A stretch of 64,000 bases of DNA. It comes from Aquimarina rhabdastrellae. Lineage in GTDB: Bacteria; Bacteroidota; Bacteroidia; Flavobacteriales; Flavobacteriaceae. The stretch covers positions 112,906-176,905 of the forward strand of contig CANDNT010000009.1 of the NCBI GenBank assembly GCA_947387485.1, given 5' to 3'. Below, one piece after another: positions 1-7,612 of this stretch. Numbering within the stretch: position 1 is the stretch's first letter; every line of letters starts with the position of its first letter. Made by a program: the position numbers and the translations under genes. The notes beneath the pieces are model-generated. The model saw only the letters and a program-made list of their open reading frames with translations, was not told where the DNA came from and made no database searches.

Positions 1-380
1 GGAGTAGGTATATCGACAAAAGAATATTCAATGGCATATCGATCAAACTCTTTAAGCACAAGATTAAGTGTCCCACCATATAAATTTCGTTGTAATACGA
101 TATGATCTCCAGACTTTAAAAAACTTAAAAGCGTAGTACTTATAGCTGCCATACCGCTTCCAAAAACGAGAGCAGCTTCACCATGTTCCAATCGTGCTAT
201 CTTTTTATTAAGCGCTTCTTGATTAGGGGTATTAAAATAACGAGGATATCGTTTTACAGCTACATCTTCAAAAGCATAAGATGTTGATATATGTATAGGA
301 GAAACAGCACCTTTAAATTGCGTATCTTCTAATTCTCCAAAATGAGTACAAACTGTATTAAAGCCTAAATCTTTATTCAT
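1..380 (-). CDS. Trans-sulfuration PLP enzyme, N-terminal part (cut by window edge)
   Basis: The first 126 codons of a gene that continues to the left of the window. The product starts MNKDLGFNTVCTHFGE and carries blocks typical of the Cys/Met-metabolism PLP family (cystathionine gamma-synthase, cystathionine beta/gamma-lyase, methionine gamma-lyase): SPIHISTSYAFED near residues 27-39, a RYPRYFNTPNQ stretch and FGSGMAAIS, the loop that helps hold the PLP phosphate. The Schiff-base lysine lies outside the window, so lyase and synthase cannot be told apart. The start ATG (378-380, complement) fits family length at the N-terminus. The 147 bases to the next gene hold nothing recognisable. Confidence 0.85.
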   Translation of the reverse strand, partial: MNKDLGFNTVCTHFGELEDTQFKGAVSPIHISTSYAFEDVAVKRYPRYFNTPNQEALNKKIARLEHGEAALVFGSGMAAISTTLLSFLKSGDHIVLQRNLYGGTLNLVLKEFDRYAIEYSFVDIPT

Positions 381-527
381 AATCTAGAATAATTTGAAAC
401 ATGTATTTTATAACTAATAATAGCTCATTTTCTCCATAACGATAAAACATTTACAGAAGAAGAACTAGGCTAAAAATACATATATTCAATCAAAACTTTC
501 TAGATTTAACAAGGGTTTAGCTAAATG

Positions 528-2738
528 TTAAGCGCTTTTATGCTTTGCCATCGTAATGTTTTTTATTATAGTTTGGAAGAATTGCTGAGTATCATAAGGT
601 TTAATAATCACATCATTCATTCCAGAAGATAAAGCCTCATCTCTTACTTCACCTTCTTCTACAGCAGTTAAAGCAATAATAGGGACATTAGTATTGAATT
701 TACGAATTTCGATGGTAGCATCGAGTCCGCTCATTCCAGGCATATTAATATCCATTAAAATAAGGTCATAAGTATTTTCTTTGGCTTTGCTAATAGCTTC
801 AGTACCATTAGTCGCTACATTAAAAGTGTAATTGTTTTTCTTTAAGATATTTTGAGTTACCATTTGATTGATTTTATTATCATCAACAATTAATATATGA
901 TAACTATCTGTACCTACAGGAGTCTTTATCTGTGGAGTTTTGGTTAGGGCAGGAGCTTGCTGGATAGCTTCTTCAAAATACAATTCGAAGAAAAACTCAG
1001 TACCTTCATTTTCTTTACTTTTAATATGAATCTCACTGTTATGTAATTGTATAAGTTTTTTTACAATAGAGAGCCCTAAACCTGTACCTTGATGTTCCTG
1101 TTCTGTATTTTTTACTTGAACGAAATTATCAAAAATAGATTCTTGTTTATCAATAGGAATACCTATTCCGTCATCTTTAACAACAAATTTTAAAAGGTGA
1201 GTATTATTAAAATTACGAATATGAGTAATGGTGATCCATACATTTCCTTCTTTGGTAAATTTTAAAGCATTTCCTATTAAATTAATTAGGATTTGAGATA
1301 AACGAACAGAATCTCCTGAGAGTGTTTGAGGAATTGAACGATCTATCTGTATATGTGCTTTATTATTGTTGTTTTTTAATCTAGAACGTAAAGAATTAGC
1401 AATGCCTTCTACAAGAGAACGTATATCAAAAGAAGTTTTTTCTAAAACCACTTCGTTAGTTTCTATTTTACTCAATTGTAATACATCATTAATCAATGCC
1501 AAAAGATAATCACCAGAGAATTTTAAAGATTGAAGATATTCTTTCTTTTTTTCTTCTGGATGATCTTGCATAAGCATAGAAGTAAGACCAATAACTCCAT
1601 ATAAAGGTGTACGTAATTCGTGACTTACCGTAGAGACAAACTGAGACTTAAGAACAGAGACCTGTTCTGCTGTTTCTTTTGCTTTTTTAAGCTCCTTATT
1701 TTTTTCAAGAAGATCTTGATTAAGTTTACGTTTTTGAGCGTTGTTTTTATACGAACTAATCAAGAAAATAAAAGAAATGATGATAAAAATGATACCTAAT
1801 ATAATCGTTGTTTTCCAGCGTATAATTTGAAACTTACGTTCTTTTGCTTCATTTTCGGCAACTTCTAATTCACGTTTATATTGTTCTACTTCGTATTTAA
1901 CATTTGCTTTTTGTAATTCGATTAAACGTTTTTTATTGTTCGAAATCACCAAGTTTTTATAATGTTCATTAAGTAAGGTATAGGCTTTTTGATAATCTTT
2001 TTTAGCTTTATAAAGATCAGAATAGATTTTGTATGCTTTGGCTAACTCCTCATGTAAATTATCTTTTTCTGCATAAGAAATAGCACGTTTTGTATGCGTC
2101 TCAACTCGACCATACATTTTTTCATGTAAAAAATATTGAGCTAAAAGGGCATTAATCACTGTTTTATTAGTATTTGAAGCTTTAGCAGTAATTAATTTTC
2201 GAGCTTTTGATAAGTAAGGATAAGCAGTTTTATATTTTTGCTGCATGATAAAATAATCTCCTAAATCGATTAAAGGAGCTATCATAAGCATAGTATCTTT
2301 CATTTTATTGGCTATTAAATAAGCCTCGTTATAATGTGAAACAGCAGAAGAAACAGTTGTTTTTTCTTTAATTTGAAGCGCAGCAATATTATTGTTGATC
2401 TCTGATTCTAAATATTTATTTTTAGAGATTTTGGCATAAACCAATGCTTTTTCATAATTATCAATAGCCTTATCATGTTCTCCATTTAGCTCATAATTAT
2501 GACCTATAATTTGATAAACATATGCTTTACTTTCAGAATCATCATGGAATTTGGCAATCATTAATGCTTTTTCGGCAATTTGTAATGATTGTTCATATTT
2601 AAATTCATTTTGAAATCGTTGAGATTCCTTAATCATTAATTGAATACTATCCTTAGTTGCAGTATTTTGTGTCTCAGCTTTAGAGACATAAGCACTCAAC
2701 ATCAGCAGTAATGATGTAATTAATACGATACGTTTCAA
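528..2738 (-). CDS. TPR-containing hybrid sensor histidine kinase/response regulator
   Basis: Signal-transduction kinase of 736 residues. An N-terminal signal segment (about 1-21) is followed by TPR-like helical repeats (about 35-265), a coiled coil, one membrane helix (about 309-329), a second coiled coil, a HisKA domain with the phospho-accepting His in SHELRTPLYG (H373), an HATPase_c domain (N box NLIGNALKFT near 486-495, G1 DDGIGIP at 522, G2 GTGLGLS at 551), and a C-terminal receiver domain with the phospho-Asp in LMDINMP (D663) and a conserved KPY lysine near 713. The TPR part is predicted to lie outside the cytoplasmic membrane. No output domain or dedicated regulator is adjacent, so the phosphoryl target is unknown. 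It is divergent from the peroxiredoxin gene. Confidence 0.93.
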   Translation of the reverse strand: MKRIVLITSLLLMLSAYVSKAETQNTATKDSIQLMIKESQRFQNEFKYEQSLQIAEKALMIAKFHDDSESKAYVYQIIGHNYELNGEHDKAIDNYEKALVYAKISKNKYLESEINNNIAALQIKEKTTVSSAVSHYNEAYLIANKMKDTMLMIAPLIDLGDYFIMQQKYKTAYPYLSKARKLITAKASNTNKTVINALLAQYFLHEKMYGRVETHTKRAISYAEKDNLHEELAKAYKIYSDLYKAKKDYQKAYTLLNEHYKNLVISNNKKRLIELQKANVKYEVEQYKRELEVAENEAKERKFQIIRWKTTIILGIIFIIISFIFLISSYKNNAQKRKLNQDLLEKNKELKKAKETAEQVSVLKSQFVSTVSHELRTPLYGVIGLTSMLMQDHPEEKKKEYLQSLKFSGDYLLALINDVLQLSKIETNEVVLEKTSFDIRSLVEGIANSLRSRLKNNNNKAHIQIDRSIPQTLSGDSVRLSQILINLIGNALKFTKEGNVWITITHIRNFNNTHLLKFVVKDDGIGIPIDKQESIFDNFVQVKNTEQEHQGTGLGLSIVKKLIQLHNSEIHIKSKENEGTEFFFELYFEEAIQQAPALTKTPQIKTPVGTDSYHILIVDDNKINQMVTQNILKKNNYTFNVATNGTEAISKAKENTYDLILMDINMPGMSGLDATIEIRKFNTNVPIIALTAVEEGEVRDEALSSGMNDVIIKPYDTQQFFQTIIKNITMAKHKSA

Positions 2739-2957
2739 TAGTTTAGTGTTTTAAACCTATTTGGGGTAGGGGATTTCGGTTCACGAAATTACAAAATAGA
2801 ATTAATATTATAGAAATTAAAAAGTTATAAGATGATTTTAATCATAAAAAAAGGGTATTTAAATAGAGATTTTTGAATAAAAATTGAAGCATTAGAAAAA
2901 CTTATTACGATATAAAAAATTAAAATCAATAACTATTAGTACAACAAAAAGAGACTG

Positions 2958-2965
2958 TATATTTG
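2958..2965 (+). promoter_or_regulatory. Predicted -7 box of the peroxiredoxin promoter
   Basis: TATATTTG matches the Bacteroidetes -7 consensus TAnnTTTG exactly and lies 39 bases before the ATG of the peroxiredoxin gene. A TTAG 18 bases upstream could be the -33 element. This fits a strong constitutive promoter. Confidence 0.6.
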
Positions 2966-3004
2966 CAGTGTCAAAATCAATATTAATCATATAAAAAAAT
3001 AGAA

Positions 3005-3643
3005 ATGGCAATAGTAGGTAAAAAATTTCCGAATCTTGATGTAGATGCAATGAACGAAATGGGAGATACTTTTAAAATCAATGTTTTAGAAGAAGCTAAA
3101 AACAAGAATAAAAAAGTATTACTTTTCTGGTATCCAAAAGATTTTACATTTGTTTGCCCAACAGAACTTCACGCTTTTCAAGCTGCTGTAGCTGAATTTG
3201 AAAAGAGAAATACAATTGTAATTGGAGCTTCATGTGATACTCCAGAAGTACACTTTGCATGGTTAAACACTTCTAAAGATAATGGTGGTATTGAAGGTGT
3301 TACTTATCCAATCTTAGCTGATTCAAATCGTAATTTAGCTAGTACTTTAGGGATTTTAGATATCACTAACGAAACGTATAACGAAGAGACAGGAGTTGTA
3401 ACTGTAGAAGGTGATAACGTAACGTATAGAGCTACATACTTAATTGACGAAGAAGGTACAGTTTTCCATGAAGGAATCAACCATATGCCAGTAGGAAGAA
3501 ACGTAAACGAATTCTTAAGATTAATCGATGCGTATACTCACGTACAAAAGAACGGTGAGGTTTGTCCTGCAAACTGGGAAGAAGGTAAAGATGCAATGAA
3601 TGCAAATAGAGATGGAGTTGCTTCATATTTAGCTTCTCACTAA
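3005..3643 (+). CDS. ahpC: AhpC/Prx1-type 2-Cys peroxiredoxin
   Basis: Thiol peroxidase of 212 residues that reduces H2O2, organic hydroperoxides and peroxynitrite in the cytoplasm. The peroxidatic cysteine is in the family signature DFTFVCPTE (C51) and the resolving cysteine in GEVCPANW (C187). The RATYLIDEEG and NVNEFLRLIDA stretches are also typical of AhpC/Prx1 proteins. Length is normal. It is the first gene of a short run followed by a thioredoxin (a likely electron donor) and a small helical protein. No AhpF gene is adjacent, so thioredoxin rather than AhpF may reduce it (inference). A strong hairpin lies in the gap to the thioredoxin gene. Confidence 0.94.
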   Translation: MAIVGKKFPNLDVDAMNEMGDTFKINVLEEAKNKNKKVLLFWYPKDFTFVCPTELHAFQAAVAEFEKRNTIVIGASCDTPEVHFAWLNTSKDNGGIEGVTYPILADSNRNLASTLGILDITNETYNEETGVVTVEGDNVTYRATYLIDEEGTVFHEGINHMPVGRNVNEFLRLIDAYTHVQKNGEVCPANWEEGKDAMNANRDGVASYLASH

Positions 3644-3655
3644 TCATAACATATA

Positions 3656-3686
3656 ATACACTAAGCTCTTTATGAGCTTAGTGTAT
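3656..3686 (+). terminator. Strong hairpin between peroxiredoxin and thioredoxin genes
   Basis: A perfect 13-bp inverted repeat (ATACACTAAGCTC, 5-base loop) lies 13 bases after the peroxiredoxin stop. It is followed by an A-run, not a T-run, so it may be a leaky terminator or an RNA-stabilising hairpin that makes the first gene more abundant than the next two. Confidence 0.5.
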
Positions 3687-3708
3687 CTAAAAAAAAAGAA
3701 AAATTATC

Positions 3709-4023
3709 ATGGTAAAAGAGTTACAAGAAGATAATCTAGCTAGTGTAATAGCAGATAATGAAACTGTAGTAGTACAATACTCTGCAACTTGGTGTGGGAA
3801 TTGTAGAATAATGAAACCTAAATTTAAAAAATTAGCAACAGAGCAAGAACAACTGACTTTTGTGATTGTTGATGCAGAGAAGTATCCAGAATCACGTAAG
3901 CTAGCTACTGTAGATAACTTACCAACGTTTGCTACTTTTAAAGGAGGAGAATTTGTGAATCAAACCCAAACTAACAAGTTTGATGTATTAAAAGAATTAG
4001 TTAATGAAGTTACCAGTAATTAA
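3709..4023 (+). CDS. Thioredoxin family protein with CGNC active site
   Basis: A 104-residue single-domain thioredoxin fold. The active site reads ATWCGNCRIMKP (about residues 26-37), so the usual CGPC proline is replaced by asparagine. The cis-proline loop is present in DNLPTFATF. There is no signal peptide, so it should be cytoplasmic. It follows the AhpC-type peroxiredoxin and overlaps the next gene by 20 bases, which implies translational coupling. Known chemistry of the family says the residue before the second cysteine tunes redox potential, so this may be a dedicated peroxiredoxin partner instead of the general thioredoxin. That role is inference. Confidence 0.88.
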   Translation: MVKELQEDNLASVIADNETVVVQYSATWCGNCRIMKPKFKKLATEQEQLTFVIVDAEKYPESRKLATVDNLPTFATFKGGEFVNQTQTNKFDVLKELVNEVTSN

Positions 4024-4261
4024 GCATCTTACCTCTTTCATTGAAGAAAATGACGAGGATTTTGTAATCGAAACTATTGAAACTCTTGAAGCGCTTACAG
4101 AAGTACCATCATTAAAAGATGAAGAACTAGATGTAATAGGAGAGTTAATATCAAATATGTATGGAGCTCTAGAAGTTGATAAAATGATAAAAGAAGGAAC
4201 TCCTAAAAAAGAAGCGCTTAACTCATTTATGAAAAGAGTATTAGGATCTATTGATAAATAA
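4004..4261 (+). CDS. Small helical protein, DUF6952-like
   Basis: An 85-residue acidic, probably all-helical protein. Its ATG lies inside the end of the thioredoxin gene (20-base overlap), and it has no signal peptide, membrane helix or cysteine. I recognise it as the short protein often found after the thioredoxin/peroxiredoxin pair in Flavobacteriia, likely DUF6952, though the family number is from memory. The overlap and shared terminator suggest it is made with, and perhaps acts on, the redox pair. No catalytic motif is visible, so no function is proposed. Confidence 0.8.
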   Translation: MKLPVIKHLTSFIEENDEDFVIETIETLEALTEVPSLKDEELDVIGELISNMYGALEVDKMIKEGTPKKEALNSFMKRVLGSIDK

Positions 4262-4296
4262 ACAATAGAGCATACTATAATAATGCTATGAAAAAG

Positions 4297-4333
4297 AAAG
4301 AAAGGTTGTCTATGTATTAGACAACCTTTCTTT
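4297..4333. terminator. Bidirectional terminator between redox operon and metalloprotease
   Basis: A 16-bp perfect stem (AAAGAAAGGTTGTCTA and its complement) with a 5-base loop. It is flanked by an A-rich run on the left and TTTTT on the right, so it can end the rightward redox operon and the leftward protease gene. Confidence 0.85.
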
Positions 4334-4355
4334 TTGATTTTATATAAACTAAATC

Positions 4356-6437
4356 TTAATTCTTTATGAATTTATAAGATTTACTATTGCTTCTATTTTC
4401 AAAAGAAATAAAATATACTCCACTTGATAAATTAGCTACATTAATAGTATTGCTAAGTTTATCAAGAGTTTGTGTATGTACTCTAGCTCCTAATATATTA
4501 TAGATTTCTATTTTTTCTAATGTATTAACCTTACGATCGATAGTGATAAAATCATTAGCCGGGTTAGGATATATAGAAATTTGATTTTCAACATCAAATT
4601 CGTCTACAGAAAGAGTGCTATCAACAGTTAATTCAAAAGTACAATTTACAGAAGCTCCACCACTACTAGCAGTAATAGTGATTTGATGAGAACCATCTGA
4701 TACAACAGTACCTGCAGCAGGACTTTGTGTAACAGTAGCATTACAATCATCATTAATAGCATTTGCCATACCGGTATAGTCAGGAATAGTAAAGTTTGTT
4801 GTTGTAGGGTCAGATGCTACGGCAAGATCACCAGGGCAATTAACCTGTAATGGGATAGAAGGCATAGTATATCCTGTATTGGTAAATTGAGTAGTCATTA
4901 CATTAATGTCTGCACAACTGTAATTCATATCGATAGCAGCTTGTCTTACAGCGATAGCAGCTTGTTCTTGATTTGTAGAACTAGAAGTCATACTTAAACC
5001 TTCTAAGAATGCTTTGTCTGTTTTCTCTCGTCCTATAATATCAAAAATACGCATAAGAACAGTTGCCCATATTTGTCCATTTTGATGGATAGAAGAGGTT
5101 AAACCTCCTGGGTAAGTAGCCGAATAGTTAGTAGTTCTTCCTCCCCAGAATTCATTATGACCATCCCAATGAAACATATGATGGTAAGAAGGAGCACTGC
5201 TATCCCATTGATTAAGGCTACGACTATAAGATTGCGCCCAGTAGTCACCACATCCCTCACTTAAACCATCAACTTGAGATAAAGAACCATTAGTGATCCA
5301 ATCGTGAATTCCGTGACCTAATTCGTGGATAATTACATCTGTATCTTCAGCGTCATCTACACCACCTTCGCCAAATTTAAGAACTCCTCCTCCATAAGAA
5401 GAATTATCTCCACCGCTCCATGCACTAGGATCATAGATGATCACTCCAGAGTTAAATCTAGAAACAAGAGTAATACCCAATGTTTCATTGATATAACGCA
5501 TGTTTTTATCAAGGTGATAATAACAATTAACTGCTTCAAAAGCATCATTAGAACGGTTATAATTAAAATCAGGAGAATTTTGTGTAAAAAGCCCTTTAAA
5601 AGGAGCTTCTACATCTTGGATTTCTAGATATTGTCCTTCTAGTTTATAAGTACCTCCAGTAAGATCAATTCCTTTCAAGGTAACAGATGATCTTGAAGCA
5701 TCCAGAGAAGCATTTGTAGCATCATTATTATCTCTATAGTTCCCGCCATAAGTTACACCATTAACAGATAATGGATCCGGATCAAATACCATACCTGTGC
5801 CATCAACAGGTGCAGCAGCTATATTTTCTACAATTCGAGCTGTTTCTTGATCCTTAAAACCAACAGTAGGTACTGCATGAGAAATTTTTGAATTGATATC
5901 ACGGCGGATAGATACATCTTTGGATTCAATAATTTCACCAGAATGCGCATCAATAATTACTCTCCAATATCCAGTAGATTGTTTAGCATCCATATGTACT
6001 ACATGTACTAATCTAGTGTTTCCATCTTTAAGATATACATATAATTGAGAATCACTTTGAGTTAGTTCTCCTTTTAAATTCATGTATTGTTTTGCTTGGT
6101 CAAGAACAGAGGTTTTAGAAAGGTTTGGAGTTGTATTGATTGTAGTTACACCATGTTTATGATTATTAGCTACATAAGATACTTTGTTTTTATTTGATAT
6201 ATGAATAGCTATTTCAGAATCAAATACAGGTATTCCATTAATAGTTTGTTGATAACGTAATGTTTGTCCTGATAGTCCTTTGCGAGTTGAACGTAGATTA
6301 AATTCGTCTATCGAGTTGACTTTTAATGTTGTTAAATTGTCTTTTAGCCAAGTCTTGGCTATTTCATCGGGACTTTGTTGCGCTTGAAGCGAAAGCCCTA
6401 AAATCAAAAGAATGATTAGTGGTAATTTGTATTTCAT
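4356..6437 (-). CDS. Secreted zinc metalloprotease with FTP propeptide, HYR-like domain and T9SS tail
   Basis: A 693-residue exported protease. It has a signal peptide (1-20, ending LQAQ) and a propeptide of the thermolysin/fungalysin type (about 25-175, with YRQTINGIPVF-like and WRVIIDAHSGEI stretches). The gluzincin catalytic domain has HELGH (371-375) and a downstream GLSEGCGDY whose Glu (about 394) should be the third zinc ligand. A HYR-like beta domain (about 532-606) follows, and a type A sorting domain (about 618-693, SIYPNPA...FIKN) directs export by T9SS. The HELGHGIHDW motif and FTP propeptide place it near families M4/M36; I cannot choose between them. It probably digests external protein for nutrition. 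Monocistronic, convergent with the redox operon. Confidence 0.9.
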   Translation of the reverse strand: MKYKLPLIILLILGLSLQAQQSPDEIAKTWLKDNLTTLKVNSIDEFNLRSTRKGLSGQTLRYQQTINGIPVFDSEIAIHISNKNKVSYVANNHKHGVTTINTTPNLSKTSVLDQAKQYMNLKGELTQSDSQLYVYLKDGNTRLVHVVHMDAKQSTGYWRVIIDAHSGEIIESKDVSIRRDINSKISHAVPTVGFKDQETARIVENIAAAPVDGTGMVFDPDPLSVNGVTYGGNYRDNNDATNASLDASRSSVTLKGIDLTGGTYKLEGQYLEIQDVEAPFKGLFTQNSPDFNYNRSNDAFEAVNCYYHLDKNMRYINETLGITLVSRFNSGVIIYDPSAWSGGDNSSYGGGVLKFGEGGVDDAEDTDVIIHELGHGIHDWITNGSLSQVDGLSEGCGDYWAQSYSRSLNQWDSSAPSYHHMFHWDGHNEFWGGRTTNYSATYPGGLTSSIHQNGQIWATVLMRIFDIIGREKTDKAFLEGLSMTSSSTNQEQAAIAVRQAAIDMNYSCADINVMTTQFTNTGYTMPSIPLQVNCPGDLAVASDPTTTNFTIPDYTGMANAINDDCNATVTQSPAAGTVVSDGSHQITITASSGGASVNCTFELTVDSTLSVDEFDVENQISIYPNPANDFITIDRKVNTLEKIEIYNILGARVHTQTLDKLSNTINVANLSSGVYFISFENRSNSKSYKFIKN

Positions 6438-6675
6438 GTTTTTGAGAATGTGATTTGTAATTCTTTGTAATAACGCACGATATCGTATATACCCTACGTA
6501 ATAAACGTTAAAAAGTTATGGATTTTATAAAAAAAATGTCATTATTGTGTTGTTTGTAAAAGTAGGGGAGAGCCTATCTCTTTTTTTGCTATTGACTAGA
6601 AAAAAGAGAAAAGGTAAAATGATAAATAGTTTAATCTTCTTAATTTTACATTCTCATAAAAAAGAAACATAAATC

Positions 6676-7173
6676 ATGGCAACAATAGCATTACAAGGAA
6701 AATCAGTTCAAACTATAGGAGAATTACCTAGTGTAGGAACTCAAGCATTAGATTTTGAATTAGTAAAAGGGGATTTATCTACAGTTAAGTTATCAGATTA
6801 TAAAGGGAAAAAAGTAGTATTAAATGTTTTTCCATCAATAGATACAGGAACTTGTGCTACATCTGTAAGAAAGTTTAATGAAAAGGCTTCTTCAATAGAA
6901 AACACAGTAGTATTATGTGTATCTAGAGATCTACCTTTTGCACAAACCCGTTTTTGTGGAGCAGAAGGGATCGATAAAGTATATTGCCTTTCAGATTACA
7001 GAACTGGTAAATTTGGTAAAGATTATGGCTTAGAAATTATTGATGGAGTATTACAACAATTGCACTCAAGAGTAATTGTAGTTATTGATGAGGAAGGTAA
7101 AGTTGTACATACAGAACAAGTAAATGAAATCGTAGATGAACCTAATTATGAAGCAGCATTGAACGCATTGTAA
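6676..7173 (+). CDS. tpx: Thiol peroxidase
   Basis: Atypical 2-Cys peroxiredoxin of 165 residues. The peroxidatic cysteine is in the Tpx motif DTGTCATSVRKFN (about C60), and the resolving cysteine in the RFCGAEG segment (about C94) gives an intrasubunit disulfide that thioredoxin reduces. Length and the N-terminal LQGKSVQTIGELP block match Tpx. It is the first of a run of genes on the same strand. The next gene, dgkA, starts 2 bases after the stop, so the two are almost certainly co-transcribed. Together with the AhpC-type enzyme it gives the cell two peroxide-scavenging systems within 4 kb. Confidence 0.95.
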   Translation: MATIALQGKSVQTIGELPSVGTQALDFELVKGDLSTVKLSDYKGKKVVLNVFPSIDTGTCATSVRKFNEKASSIENTVVLCVSRDLPFAQTRFCGAEGIDKVYCLSDYRTGKFGKDYGLEIIDGVLQQLHSRVIVVIDEEGKVVHTEQVNEIVDEPNYEAALNAL

Positions 7174-7175
7174 TA

Positions 7176-7544
7176 ATGACAAAAGGGATACAATTTATTA
7201 AGGGAAGAATTCGTGGTTGTGGATATGCCATGAAAGGTGCATTACTATTATTAAAAACTGAAGCTAGTATACAGGTACAAGCTGGAATCGGAATTGTAAT
7301 GACAATTGCAGGTTTTTATTATGATATTACAACCACAGAATGGATAATGCAAATCTTTGCAATAGGATTGATAATGAGTATGGAAGGTATGAATACAGCT
7401 GCCGAAGCTATTGCAGATTTTGTCCATCCAGATTTTCATAACAAGATAGGGGTGATAAAAGATGTAGCGGCTGGAGCCGTATTTATTGCAGCAATTACCG
7501 CCGTTATCATAGGTTTCATCATTTATATACCGTATATTTTTTAG
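7176..7544 (+). CDS. dgkA: Diacylglycerol/undecaprenol kinase family membrane protein
   Basis: A 122-residue integral membrane kinase of the DgkA family with three predicted membrane helices (about 32-48, 53-68, 98-119). The family signature is present: an early TEASIQVQ helix with Glu29, then SMEGMNTAAEAIADF with Glu70, Asn73 and Glu77, followed by K-D-x-A-A-G. Such proteins phosphorylate diacylglycerol or undecaprenol at the inner membrane. The ATG is 2 bases after the tpx stop. The pairing with tpx and the downstream ftsK is the usual flavobacterial gene order, which supports the call. Confidence 0.92.
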   Translation: MTKGIQFIKGRIRGCGYAMKGALLLLKTEASIQVQAGIGIVMTIAGFYYDITTTEWIMQIFAIGLIMSMEGMNTAAEAIADFVHPDFHNKIGVIKDVAAGAVFIAAITAVIIGFIIYIPYIF

Positions 7545-7584
7545 AAATTTTAGAAGCAATTTTACGTTCACAAAGAGATATTCG

Positions 7585-7592
7585 TATTTTTG
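7585..7592 (+). promoter_or_regulatory. Predicted -7 box of the ftsK promoter
   Basis: TATTTTTG fits TAnnTTTG and lies 21 bases before the ftsK ATG at 7613. It would give ftsK its own short-leader transcript in addition to read-through from tpx-dgkA. Confidence 0.5.
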
Positions 7593-7612
7593 CGCTAAGA
7601 TTATTTTCAAGA

